DNA of 64,000 bases from Streptococcus suis (lineage in GTDB: Bacteria > Bacillota > Bacilli > Lactobacillales > Streptococcaceae): assembly GCF_019794555.1 (NCBI RefSeq), contig NZ_JAIMEP010000001.1:1-64000 (forward strand), read 5' to 3'. Below, in pieces: positions 25,940 to 34,938 of this stretch (position 1 is the first letter of the stretch; the number at the start of each line of letters is the position of its first letter). Below the pieces are notes generated by a model that saw only the letters and a program-made list of their open reading frames with translations, searched no databases and was not told the DNA's origin. The position numbers and the translations under genes are program-made.

Positions 25940-27181
25940 ATGAAAATTGAAGGATCAAGTATTGCCTTTATAGTGATTTGTACAGGTTTGGTATTTTTAA
26001 TGACGCCAGCCCTTGCTTTCTTCTATGGTGGTCTCGAGAGACGGAAAAATGTCATCTCAACGATGATGATGTCTGTTGTCTCGCTAGCCCTTGCAACGGT
26101 GATGTGGTTCGCTGTTGGTTACTCTCTATCATTTTCAGGGGATGGAAACCTTATTGGTGATCTTGGACATGCGTTTTTTCAAGGCGTCAGTGACTCAGAG
26201 AGTACAAGGGGCTTGACGATTCCGGATTCACTTTTCGCAGTTTTTCAGATGATGTTTTCTATCATTACTGTTGGGATCTTAACTGGATCCGTTGCGGGAC
26301 GGATGCGATTTAAACCTCTCTTAATCTTCATAGTTGGTTGGCTTCTTTTAGTTTACTATCCATTTGCCCATATGGTTTGGGATGAAGGGTTACTTGCTCA
26401 GTGGGGTACAATTGACTTTGCTGGTGGTGATGTTGTCCATATTACATCAGGGGTAAGTGGCTTGGTTTTGGCTTTGGTAGTTGGTAAGCGCAGGGACTTT
26501 AATCGCCTCGAATACCGTCCACATAATGTACCATTTGTCCTATTGGGGGCTGGCTTACTTTGGTTTGGTTGGTTTGGTTTTAACGCAGGTTCTGCCTTAG
26601 CAGCCGATGGTTTGGCTGTTCATGCCTTAGTAACGACACATTTGTCAGCTGCAGCGGCCATGTTCTCATGGATTCTGTTAGAATATATAAAAAATGGTAA
26701 ACCATCACTTGTCGGTGCTTCAACAGGATTAGTAGCTGGCTTGGTTGCTATTACGCCCGGGGCTGGTTTTGTATCAACGTGGAGTGCAGTGATTATCGGA
26801 TTATTGGTTAGTCCAGTTTGTTTCTATGCAATTGCTATTGTGAAACATAGACTTGGTTACGATGATGCCTTAGATGCTTTTGGCTGTCATGGTGTCGGTG
26901 GTATTTTTGGCGGTATCGTAACAGGACTGTTCACTACTCCTGAATTAGCTCTAGACCCTGAAAATATTGGCTTGATTTATGGTAATCCACGCCTGTTCTT
27001 GGTAACCATCGCAGCGATTGTCTTTACAATTATTTGGTCTGCAGGCATGACATTTGTTCTCATCAAGGGAATCTCATTCTTCATGCCACTCCGCGTTTCA
27101 GATAGAGAAGAAGCAATTGGTTTGGATGATACAGAACATGGTGAGACAGCTTATCCAACATTTATGGGCTTAGATTCATAA
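25940..27181 (+). CDS. amt: Ammonium transporter
   Basis: A 413-aa Amt channel with about eleven membrane helices. Motifs include [12 protein letters not shown] near the N-terminus, [13 protein letters not shown] (the Amt signature), and [11 protein letters not shown] and [13 protein letters not shown] carrying the paired pore histidines. The longer GTG start at 25934 is rejected because AAGGAG is only two bases away; the ATG at 25940 has normal spacing. The P-II gene follows 14 bases later, the standard amt-glnK arrangement in which P-II blocks the channel when nitrogen is plentiful. Confidence 0.95.
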   Translation: MKIEGSSIAFIVICTGLVFLMTPALAFFYGGLERRKNVISTMMMSVVSLALATVMWFAVGYSLSFSGDGNLIGDLGHAFFQGVSDSESTRGLTIPDSLFAVFQMMFSIITVGILTGSVAGRMRFKPLLIFIVGWLLLVYYPFAHMVWDEGLLAQWGTIDFAGGDVVHITSGVSGLVLALVVGKRRDFNRLEYRPHNVPFVLLGAGLLWFGWFGFNAGSALAADGLAVHALVTTHLSAAAAMFSWILLEYIKNGKPSLVGASTGLVAGLVAITPGAGFVSTWSAVIIGLLVSPVCFYAIAIVKHRLGYDDALDAFGCHGVGGIFGGIVTGLFTTPELALDPENIGLIYGNPRLFLVTIAAIVFTIIWSAGMTFVLIKGISFFMPLRVSDREEAIGLDDTEHGETAYPTFMGLDS

Positions 27182-27195
27182 GAGAGGTGTTTTTG

Positions 27196-27537
27196 ATGAA
27201 AAAAATTGAAGCTATTATTCGTACAGAAAAATTAGAAGATTTTAAGGTTGCCATAACTAGTGCAGGAGTTGCTAAGGGAATGACTATTTCACAAGTTCTG
27301 GGTTTTGGAAATCAAAAAGGCTTTGCGGAATTCGTTCGTGGTCAAAAGGTGACTCCAACCATGCTTGCTAAGGTAAAAGCAGAGATTGTTGTGGAAGATG
27401 CCGCAGTCGAAGAAGTTGTTGATGTCATCACTACTGTAGTCCGAACAGGGGAAGTCGGTGACGGCAAAATATTTATTCAGCCAATCGATGATGTTGTTCG
27501 CATCCGGACAGGGGAACGTGGTCGTGATGCAATTTAG
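27196..27537 (+). CDS. glnK: P-II nitrogen regulatory protein
   Basis: A 113-aa P-II trimer subunit. It has GFGNQKG before the T-loop, a B-loop [10 protein letters not shown] that binds ATP/ADP, and the C-terminal RIRTGERG. The T-loop reads [15 protein letters not shown]. At the place of the uridylylated Tyr51 of enterobacterial GlnK there is Val52, so uridylylation is unlikely and control should be by nucleotide and 2-oxoglutarate binding only. The start is the ATG after GAGAGGTG. It partners Amt. Confidence 0.93.
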   Translation: MKKIEAIIRTEKLEDFKVAITSAGVAKGMTISQVLGFGNQKGFAEFVRGQKVTPTMLAKVKAEIVVEDAAVEEVVDVITTVVRTGEVGDGKIFIQPIDDVVRIRTGERGRDAI

Positions 27538-27695
27538 AACGTGGATTCACAGCTCAGCACTTTCATTTAAATAAGCTTTTCAACACTAGTTCTTGTCAAA
27601 ATACAGTTAGTGTTCTCTCAAAAACCAGTGTAGATCGCTTACTTATCTAAAAGTTTGTCATTGGTGAATATTGGTTCTAAGAAATAGATATGATG

Positions 27696-27720
27696 AACTT
27701 GGGGCAACCCAAGTTTTTTT
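27696..27720 (+). terminator. Terminator downstream of amt-glnK
   Basis: AACTTGGG-GCAA-CCCAAGTT followed by T residues, 158 bases after the glnK stop. Nothing recognisable lies in between. Confidence 0.85.
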
Positions 27721-27755
27721 ACAGGTTCTAAGATAAGTTGCTACCGTAACTTTTT

Positions 27756-27790
27756 ATTTCCAACTTCCAACAATTTCCCAGATTGTTTGG
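27756..27790. repeat. Dispersed hairpin repeat, copy A
   Basis: ATTTCCAACTTCC leader, stem CCAACAAT / ATTGTTTGG and loop TTCCCAG. It shares layout and loop with copies at 27811, 32890 and 36052, while the stem bases differ in compensating ways. Confidence 0.5.
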
Positions 27791-27810
27791 ACACAAACCA
27801 TGTTTGTTTT

Positions 27811-27849
27811 ATTTCCCACCTTCAACAGTCTCTCCCCAGACTGTTGAAG
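27811..27849. repeat. Dispersed hairpin repeat, copy B
   Basis: ATTTCCCAC leader, a perfect 12-bp stem CTTCAACAGTCT / AGACTGTTGAAG (27820-27831 with 27838-27849) and loop CTCCCC. It is the strongest copy of the family and lies directly upstream of the PadR-unit promoter. Confidence 0.55.
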
Positions 27850-27850
27850 C

Positions 27851-27972
27851 TTTACAAACTAGTTGTCTTGTGTTAGACTATAGATACAAAGCTAATAGGT
27901 AAAACAAACTAGTGATAGAGGACAAAGAAAATCACTTTTATTTTTATCAGGCTAGTTGGTATTACAAACTAG
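27851..27972 (+). promoter_or_regulatory. Promoter and three ACAAACTAG direct repeats of the PadR unit
   Basis: TTTACA (27851-27856), 17 bases, TAGACT (27874-27879) is a plausible promoter. ACAAACTAG occurs at 27854, 27904 and 27964, spaced 50 and 60 bp (the same DNA face). The first copy overlaps the -35, and the last, with CTAGTT at 27952, forms an inverted repeat just before the ribosome binding site. Autoregulation by the PadR protein is the likely purpose, but this is inferred. Confidence 0.5.
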
Positions 27973-27985
27973 ATGGGGAGGCAGT

Positions 27986-28150
27986 ATGAAACTGGATAAG
28001 AAAAGTCGGGAAAGTTGGAAACTAGCAGGTATCACGCTTGTGACGGCTATAATAACTGGCTGGGCTTTGGATTCTATTTTGATCTTAGGCCTCATGTTAG
28101 TATCAGACTTACTGTTTGGCTTTTTTGTAGAGGAAGAGGAGGACTTATGA
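27986..28150 (+). CDS. Small membrane protein upstream of padR
   Basis: A 54-aa predicted protein with a Lys/Arg-rich start, a hydrophobic stretch (about residues 15-47) able to span the membrane once or twice, and an acidic tail EEEEDL. GGGGAGG precedes the ATG at 27986. The longer in-frame start at 27956 lacks such a site and would disrupt the operator repeat. Its stop overlaps the PadR start (ATGA), so the two are co-translated. I do not recognise a family. Confidence 0.6.
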   Translation: MKLDKKSRESWKLAGITLVTAIITGWALDSILILGLMLVSDLLFGFFVEEEEDL

Positions 28151-28464
28151 AAGAAACCCAGATGCTCAAGGGGGTCCTAGATGGCTGTGTATTACAAATT
28201 ATCAGCCAGAAGGAGATTTATGGTTATGAATTGGTTCAGGAGTTGAGAAATCAGGGCTTTGAAAACATGGTCGGGGGGACGGTTTATCCACTCCTTCAAA
28301 AGTTAGAAAAAAATGACCTGATTCTTAGTCAGAATAAGCCCTCGCCAGACGGACCAGACAGGAAGTATTTCTATCTGACAGACCAGGGAAAGGCTTATCT
28401 AGAAGATTTTTGGAGCCAGTGGACGGAATTGGTCCAAAAGGTTCAGCGATTGAAAGGAGAATAA
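28147..28464 (+). CDS. PadR-family transcriptional regulator
   Basis: A 105-aa winged helix-turn-helix regulator of the short PadR-s2 type: MLKGVLDGCVLQII, IYGYELVQEL, GGTVYPLLQKLE (recognition helix) and DRKYFYLTDQGK (wing). GAGGAGGA precedes the ATG at 28147. A longer reading in the same frame from 28015 overlaps the small gene out of frame and is not credible. It is co-transcribed with small membrane-protein genes on both sides, a common pattern in which PadR represses its own operon. Confidence 0.92.
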   Translation: MKETQMLKGVLDGCVLQIISQKEIYGYELVQELRNQGFENMVGGTVYPLLQKLEKNDLILSQNKPSPDGPDRKYFYLTDQGKAYLEDFWSQWTELVQKVQRLKGE

Positions 28465-28465
28465 G

Positions 28466-29260
28466 ATGAGCAAACAAATGGAATACCGCAAGCAGATTGA
28501 AGTGATTGAAAGTCAGCTGACCGAGGAAAACAAGGAATACATGGGTCGTATCAATGGCTACATGATGATTGCTTCTGTCTTTCACAGGCAGGAAGAAGCA
28601 GTGACTGACCAGCTCTTATCCATTTACCAAGATGTTCTGGAAGCCCAAAAAGACGGGCTTTCGGCGGAGGATTTTCTGGGCAAAGACAGCAAGCAGATGG
28701 CGGATGATTTGTTGAACTATTTGCCTCCGATTGGAGTCAAGGAAGTTGGACGCCTGGCGGGGTTTGTCTGGCTGGTCTATGTCGGCAGTCGATTTCTCAT
28801 GGAATTTGCAGGATCAGGCACAGTCCAATTTAATTGGTTAGCACTGGTGTGTGATAGTTTGCTGGCCTTTCTACTGCCGGCTGGCATCATGCTCTTGTTA
28901 CGGAATTTGATTTACCAAACTTCTAAACTGAAAATTTGGGCGACCTATATTGGTTTTCCACTGGTCTATGTAGCAATTTTGGCCGGTCGTTTCATCCTAT
29001 TGCCGGATGGTACTGACCTCTCTTTGACTGGCTGGGGGCTTCTAGTGCCACTCACCTTGCTCGGTCTCGCTCTGCTATTTTTCCAAAAGGAAAAATTGGT
29101 CCGCTATGTCTTTATACCTAGTTATCTGTTCATGATGGTTGGCGGTGTGGTGAATATGGTCATTACAGTCCCAGTTTGGCTCAATCTGGTTTTGCTCATT
29201 CTGCCAGCTATGGCCTTTTGGATTGGAACTGCGGTTTTGTTGGTGAGAAAACCGAAATAG
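28466..29260 (+). CDS. Integral membrane protein of the PadR operon
   Basis: A 264-aa protein. A soluble N-terminal region (residues 1-90, rich in Glu/Gln/Lys, DUF1048/DUF1129-like in layout) is followed by about six hydrophobic segments. It begins one base after the padR stop with AAGGAG in place. Such partner proteins are often the PadR target and have been linked to envelope stress, but no activity is established. I did not recognise catalytic residues. Confidence 0.7.
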   Translation: MSKQMEYRKQIEVIESQLTEENKEYMGRINGYMMIASVFHRQEEAVTDQLLSIYQDVLEAQKDGLSAEDFLGKDSKQMADDLLNYLPPIGVKEVGRLAGFVWLVYVGSRFLMEFAGSGTVQFNWLALVCDSLLAFLLPAGIMLLLRNLIYQTSKLKIWATYIGFPLVYVAILAGRFILLPDGTDLSLTGWGLLVPLTLLGLALLFFQKEKLVRYVFIPSYLFMMVGGVVNMVITVPVWLNLVLLILPAMAFWIGTAVLLVRKPK

Positions 29261-29303
29261 AAGCGATATTTTGGTATAATAAAGAAAAACAGGAGGTGCC
29301 TAT

Positions 29304-29846
29304 ATGGAGTTTGAGGAAATTCTTCGCATCTAAGACGATTTGCAACGCAATGATGCCTTGTATTCTGTTTTTAACGAGGATGAGCGGTTGGTCAGTCAAA
29401 CTGGACAGGTTGAATTTTTGACCACCTTTCGTGAGTTGGAAAAGTATGTGACGGACCAGTCTAAGATATTGGACATCGGAGCAAGGACGGGAGTTTATTC
29501 TTTTCCTCTTGCAAAGATTGCTAGGGAAGTAGTCGCACTAGAGCCTGTTACTCGAAACTACCAAAGATTGACAGAAAAGATTGCGGCTAGCCAGCTAACC
29601 AATCTAGAAACCCAGCAGAAAAGCTACTTGGAACTGGAAAAGTTTCCCAGCGGATATTTTGACATCGTTTTACTGTTCGGACCGCTCTACCACCTCTCAC
29701 AAGTAGCAGACCGTGAGGAAACTCTCCGCCAAGCCAAGCGACTTCTGGCACCAGGTGGCAAGCTGCTCATCGCTTTTATCAATCATGACATGATACCGAT
29801 GACAGAAACAGCCCGAAATCCCCACTATCTAACGAGCAACAGATAA
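29304..29846 (+). pseudogene. SAM-dependent methyltransferase, nonsense-mutated and truncated
   Basis: A good ribosome binding site (AGGAGG) leads to ATG at 29304, but codon 10 is TAA (29331-29333). The same frame then continues as a class I methyltransferase: ILDIGARTGVYSFPLA is motif I, and FDIVLLFGPLYHL follows. Without the TAA the N-terminus would run MEFEEILRI-x-DDLQRN, so a single base change is the simplest explanation. The frame stops after NPHYLTSNR, well short of the usual 240-260 aa, so the C-terminal part is lost as well. Re-initiation downstream could give a fragment but hardly an enzyme. Confidence 0.75.
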
Positions 29847-29916
29847 GCAAAGGTAATAAGTATTACTTGTTACAAATTCTGAGTTAAGCTATGAATAGCT
29901 AACGTAAATAAACTAT

Positions 29917-29945
29917 TTGACAATTGAATAAAGGGGTGCTATACT
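29917..29945 (+). promoter_or_regulatory. Promoter of the antitoxin RNA
   Basis: TTGACA (29917-29922), 17 bases, TATACT (29940-29945): near-consensus and strong, as expected for an unstable RNA antitoxin that must be made in excess. Confidence 0.8.
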
Positions 29946-29951
29946 CTAAGT

Positions 29952-30017
29952 AATGATAAGTAGTTCCAAAGGAACACAAAAAGCCCCCAACGTGCCAGCG
30001 TTGAGGGTTTTCTTTTT
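29952..30017 (+). ncRNA. RNAII-like antisense antitoxin of the Fst-type system
   Basis: A predicted transcript of about 65 nt running toward the toxin gene and ending at a terminator CCCCCAACG / CGTTGAGGG (29984-30007) with a T-run to 30017; A residues on the other side make it bidirectional. It carries ATGATAAGTAGTTCC (29953-29967), nearly identical to ATGATAAGTAATTCC at the toxin start region (30125-30139). This matches the direct repeats by which RNAII of pAD1 par pairs with toxin mRNA. A small hairpin GTTCC-AAA-GGAAC follows. Confidence 0.8.
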
Positions 30018-30049
30018 GGCTCTTAGCTATTTAAAGCTATGCCTTAGGG

Positions 30050-30142
30050 TTATTTGTTGCGTGAGTTGAGCCAATACTCAAACAATGCTGTCAGGATAGA
30101 TACCAACAAAGGAGCAACAAACGTGATGATAAGTAATTCCAT
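30050..30142 (-). CDS. Fst/Ldr-type type I toxin peptide
   Basis: A 30-residue peptide: a hydrophobic membrane segment starting MELLIITFVAPLLVSILTAL and a polar tail ending NSRNK. This is the Fst toxin pattern, including the central Pro and the charged C-terminus. GGTGAAG lies about eight bases before the ATG and sits next to or within a 5' hairpin (CCCCTTT/AAAGGGG, 30157-30177) that would mask it, as in pAD1 fst. The convergent RNAII-like gene is the antitoxin. Too short for ordinary gene callers. Expressed alone it should damage the membrane. Confidence 0.88.
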   Translation of the reverse strand: MELLIITFVAPLLVSILTALFEYWLNSRNK

Positions 30143-30184
30143 TTAGAACACTTCACCCCCTTTCTATCCCAAAGGGGCAAGCAA

Positions 30185-30214
30185 AGTATATCAGAATACC
30201 GATTGACCTGTCAA
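30185..30214 (-). promoter_or_regulatory. Promoter of the Fst toxin mRNA
   Basis: Minus strand TTGACA (30214-30209), 18 bases, TATACT (30190-30185), giving a transcript start near 30178 and a leader of about 36 nt with a hairpin at the ribosome binding site. In the remaining 270 bases up to 30483 I see only AT-rich sequence with no gene. Confidence 0.8.
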
Positions 30215-30483
30215 TCACTCTAGTTCATCCCTATTTGTTATTTTTTAATCAAATTATAGATATTTTCTGCTTTCTAGCAAGGAGTAACACTTTTTAAACG
30301 GAATATCCAGTAAAATCGGAGACAGAATATGACCTGCAGGAAAAAGAGGTAGGTTCATATTACGAAAAAGCCATGAATAGCCTTTAGGGTGAACAAAAAG
30401 GTGAACAAATTACAAAATTAACTCAATACAAGGTACTAGAAACCTTATTAAATCAACGTTTATAAACAACAAAGGAGCAAACC

Positions 30484-30720
30484 ATGACATTTGAAGAGAT
30501 TTTACCAGGCTTGAAGGCCAAGAAAAAGTACGTTCGCACAGGCTGGGGCGGGGCGGAGAACTACGTCCAGCTCTTTGACACCATTGAGGTCCACGGGCAA
30601 AAGCTGGAGGCGACGCCCTATTTCCTCATCAACGTGACAGGCGAGGGCGAAGGTTTCTCCATGTGGAGCCCGACTCCCTGCGATGTCCTTGCGACCGACT
30701 GGGTAGAAGTCCATGACTAA
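30484..30720 (+). CDS. DUF2829 / Tad2-like protein
   Basis: A 78-aa protein matching the DUF2829 layout: an N-terminal helix MTFEEILPGLKAKKK, then VRTGWGGAENYVQL, PYFLIN and MWSPTPCDVLATDWVEV. DUF2829 is now known as the Thoeris anti-defence 2 (Tad2) fold, phage proteins that sequester the cyclic-ADP-ribose-type signal of Thoeris immunity. Here it is chromosomal with no phage genes nearby, and it overlaps an SDR gene by 8 bases. AAAGGAG precedes the ATG. Base use is clearly more GC-rich than in neighbouring core genes, suggesting transfer. Whether it still binds nucleotide signals is unknown. Confidence 0.75.
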   Translation: MTFEEILPGLKAKKKYVRTGWGGAENYVQLFDTIEVHGQKLEATPYFLINVTGEGEGFSMWSPTPCDVLATDWVEVHD

Positions 30721-31411
30721 GATAGCGCTCATCACAGGCGTTTCCAGCGGTATCGGACTAGCTCAGGCGGGGATTTTTTTGGAAAATGGCTGGCGTGTGT
30801 ACGGGATTGATCAGGCCAGCAAGCCTGATTTGGCAGGTGATTTCCACTTTCTACAGCTGGACCTGACAGGCGATTTATCGCCCGTCTTTTCATGGTGTCA
30901 GTCAGTCGATGTCCTCTGTAATACAGCAGGCATTCTAGACGATTACCGTCCCCATCTGGATATCGAGGAGGATGAATTAGCTCGCATCTTCGCGGTTAAT
31001 TTTTTTGCGGTGACCAGACTGACCCGTCCCTATCTGCAACAAATGGTGGACAGACAGTCTGGCATCATTATCAACATGTGCTCCATTGCCTCCAGTCTAG
31101 CAGGTGGAGGAGGTTCAGCCTATACCGCCTCCAAGCACGCTTTGGCAGGCTTTACCAAGCAGTTGGCTTTGGACTATGCCAAGGACAAGGTTCAGGTCTT
31201 CGGTATCGCCCCAGGTGCCGTCCAAACAGGCATGACCCAGAAGGACTTTGAGCCTGGTGGTCTGGCGGATTGGGTGGCAGACCAGACCCCTATCGGACGC
31301 TGGACCCAGCCCAGCGAAATAGCAGAGCTGACCTTCATGCTGGCCAGCGGCAAACTCGCCTCTATGCAAGGCCAAATTATCACTATTGACGGTGGCTGGA
31401 GTTTGAAGTAG
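30713..31411 (+). CDS. Short-chain dehydrogenase/reductase
   Basis: A 232-aa NAD(P)-dependent SDR. The cofactor loop is TGVSSGIG, followed by NTAG, the catalytic Ser in NMCSIAS, and YTASK with the catalytic Tyr and Lys. The C-terminus has the 'GQIITIDGG' pattern of FabG-like 3-oxoacyl-ACP reductases. It lacks the usual fatty-acid synthesis neighbours and overlaps the Tad2-like gene, so the substrate is open. The gene is GC-rich compared with the window. Confidence 0.9.
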   Translation: MTKIALITGVSSGIGLAQAGIFLENGWRVYGIDQASKPDLAGDFHFLQLDLTGDLSPVFSWCQSVDVLCNTAGILDDYRPHLDIEEDELARIFAVNFFAVTRLTRPYLQQMVDRQSGIIINMCSIASSLAGGGGSAYTASKHALAGFTKQLALDYAKDKVQVFGIAPGAVQTGMTQKDFEPGGLADWVADQTPIGRWTQPSEIAELTFMLASGKLASMQGQIITIDGGWSLK

Positions 31412-31423
31412 GGAGGAAATTCG

Positions 31424-31975
31424 ATGATTCTTGAAACCAATAGATTGATGCTCCGACCTTGGAGTGAAACAGATGCAACTGACTTATTTTCTCAGGCCAG
31501 TCATTCGGAAGTTGGTCCTGCAGCGGGTTGGCCAGTTCATCAAAGTCTGGAAGAAAGTCGAGAAATTATCAAGACAGTCCTTAGCCAACCCGAAACCTAC
31601 GCCCTTGTTCTCAAAGAAACAGGACAGGTGATTGGTAGTATCGGACTCATGCTTGGTAAACAAGGTGGTCTTGAATTGGCTGATTCAGAGGCCGAGATTG
31701 GTTACTGGATTGGTCATTCATTTTGGAGACAGGGATTGGTGCCAGAGGCGAGCCAAGTTTTGCTGGATTACGGCTTTTCCAAATTGAATTTAGAGAAAGT
31801 CTGGTGTCGTGCTTTTGTAGAAAATAGCAAATCATTACGTGTCCAAGAAAAACTGGGCTTTGTTTACCAATACCTCTTGGAAGATGTGCATTTCCCACTC
31901 ATTGATGAAATTCGTACCGAACGAGTGAGTTTATTGACGAGAGAGGAATGGCAGTCTAGAAAGGAAAAACCATGA
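31424..31975 (+). CDS. GNAT acetyltransferase, RimJ/RimL type
   Basis: A 183-aa acetyl-CoA-dependent N-acetyltransferase: LETNRLMLRPW at the start, an acetyl-CoA binding region near IGYWIGHSFWRQGLVPEA, and the VENSKSLRVQEKLGF motif of RimJ/RimL-like enzymes. GGGAGG precedes the ATG. It overlaps the next gene by 4 bases. The acceptor could be a protein N-terminus, an antibiotic or a small molecule. Confidence 0.88.
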   Translation: MILETNRLMLRPWSETDATDLFSQASHSEVGPAAGWPVHQSLEESREIIKTVLSQPETYALVLKETGQVIGSIGLMLGKQGGLELADSEAEIGYWIGHSFWRQGLVPEASQVLLDYGFSKLNLEKVWCRAFVENSKSLRVQEKLGFVYQYLLEDVHFPLIDEIRTERVSLLTREEWQSRKEKP

Positions 31976-32445
31976 CACCTACACAACTCTGGCAAGAATT
32001 CCTTGCCATCAATCCCCAAGCAGGTCCTGAGCCAGAAGCTTGGGCCTTTGGGGCGGAAGCTGATCAACTGGCTGACTTGGTAGCTAGAGGCATCAAAACC
32101 TCGACCAGCTCCGCCCATGCACTCTACGCAGTAGAGGGAGAAGAAATTCCAAGAGCTGGTGGCTATGACATCATTCTGGACGGACAAGGTCAGGCAGTGT
32201 GCATTATCCAGACCACAAAGGTCTATGTGACGCCCTTTTCCCAAGTGACGGAAGAACATGCCTACAAGGAGGGTGAGTTCCGTCAGGGAGGTGACTTGTC
32301 TGACATAAAAGCGAAAAGTCTAATCCACTGGCGACAGGTTCATGAAGAGCTTTTCACTATCTGGCTGGCAGAAGCAGGCCTGTCCTTTTCAGAAGACATG
32401 CTGGTTGTCTGTGAAGAATTTGAATTGGTTTACCCTAAAATGTAA
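31972..32445 (+). CDS. ASCH-domain protein
   Basis: A 157-aa protein with the ASCH fold (PUA-like RNA-binding beta-barrel) predicted from about residue 25 to 150: GIKTSTSSAH, GGYDIILDGQGQAVCIIQTTKV, then a late acidic region ending CEEFELVY. ASCH proteins are thought to bind RNA, and some act on modified nucleosides. ATGA overlap couples it to the acetyltransferase. Function here is unknown. Confidence 0.82.
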   Translation: MTPTQLWQEFLAINPQAGPEPEAWAFGAEADQLADLVARGIKTSTSSAHALYAVEGEEIPRAGGYDIILDGQGQAVCIIQTTKVYVTPFSQVTEEHAYKEGEFRQGGDLSDIKAKSLIHWRQVHEELFTIWLAEAGLSFSEDMLVVCEEFELVYPKM

Positions 32446-32510
32446 GTTTTTTCTTGTTCGTCTCTGTTTTTTGATATAATAATATAAAAATAAAAAACTA
32501 GGAGGATCCT

Positions 32511-32825
32511 ATGGATAAACAACGTGTTATTGATTTGTTGGACCAGCTTTCTCCCATTCTGGCTGGGAAAGAGGAAACAATCGGCAAAGAACTGACGGAG
32601 AAATTGCAGTCGGCCTTGCTTGTGACCAAGGAAGATGTGGCCAGTAAGGACGGTGTGGCTTTGGCAACCAGTTTATCAGGCTTTGTTCAGACCATTTCCA
32701 ATGCCAGCTTGCCAGGAACCAATCTCCGTTTTACAGACCAAGAAGGTCCTGTCTGGGAAGAATTGAAAGCATTGACGGAACAAACTAGAGAGGACGGTCT
32801 GCGAGGTCTTCACTTAACGATCTAA
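32511..32825 (+). CDS. Hypothetical protein, 104 aa
   Basis: A small soluble protein with no membrane segment and no motif I recognise. The N-terminal half is helical and charged (DQLSPILAGKEETIGKEL), and the C-terminal half ends in EDGLRGLHLTI. It has its own TATAAT at 32475-32480, a strong AGGAGG ribosome binding site and a terminator, so it is very likely a real, independently expressed gene. Confidence 0.7.
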   Translation: MDKQRVIDLLDQLSPILAGKEETIGKELTEKLQSALLVTKEDVASKDGVALATSLSGFVQTISNASLPGTNLRFTDQEGPVWEELKALTEQTREDGLRGLHLTI

Positions 32826-34376
<1,551 letters not shown>

Positions 34377-34384
34377 GTATACAT

Positions 34385-34930
34385 ATGAATTTTGAAGAAA
34401 AAACCATTGAGCGGACCGAAATTTTTAAAGGACACATTTTTGATGTAGTTGTGGATGATGTCCAACTCCCAGATGGTACGATGAGCAAGCGTGAATTAAT
34501 ATTTCATAGGGGAGCAGTTTGTATTTTAGCTGTTACGCCAGAGGGAAAAATGATTTTGGTCAAACAGTATCGGAAAGCGATTGAACGCGCCATTTATGAG
34601 ATTCCGGCAGGAAAGTTGGAATTAGGCGAAGAAGATACGCTAGAAGATGCTGCCTTGCGAGAATTAGAAGAAGAGACAGGTTATACCAGTGACAAACTGA
34701 CATTGCTAGCAGATTTCTATTCAGCCATCGGTTTTTGTAATGAGCGAATTCGCTTGTATTTAGCTGACCATCTGGTCAAAGTTGAAAATCCACGTCCAAT
34801 GGATGAGGACGAGGTTATTGAACTTTCTGAAGTGACTTTGGAAGAAGCAATGAACCTGATTGCAACGGGCGAGATTTGTGATGCTAAGACGATTATGGCT
34901 GTGCAATATTTACAACTCATGAGAAAGTAG
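34385..34930 (+). CDS. nudF: NUDIX hydrolase, ADP-ribose pyrophosphatase
   Basis: A 181-aa NUDIX enzyme. The box GKLELGEEDTLEDAALREL, then EEETG, is complete with the REUxEE metal site, and IPAGKLELGE is typical of ADP-ribose pyrophosphatases that split ADP-ribose into AMP and ribose 5-phosphate. It starts eight bases after glmU. This gene order is conserved in streptococci. Confidence 0.9.
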   Translation: MNFEEKTIERTEIFKGHIFDVVVDDVQLPDGTMSKRELIFHRGAVCILAVTPEGKMILVKQYRKAIERAIYEIPAGKLELGEEDTLEDAALRELEEETGYTSDKLTLLADFYSAIGFCNERIRLYLADHLVKVENPRPMDEDEVIELSEVTLEEAMNLIATGEICDAKTIMAVQYLQLMRK

Positions 34931-34938
34931 GTTAAGGC

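Noticed and set aside
28015-28146. N-terminal extension of the PadR protein to 28015
   Set aside because: The extra residues overlap the 54-aa gene in another frame, do not resemble PadR, and GAGGAGGA clearly marks the ATG at 28147.
29850-30483. Attachment site of an integrated phage or ICE near the Fst and Tad2-like genes
   Set aside because: No integrase, excisionase or direct att repeats seen; the toxin-antitoxin structure explains most of the sequence signal.
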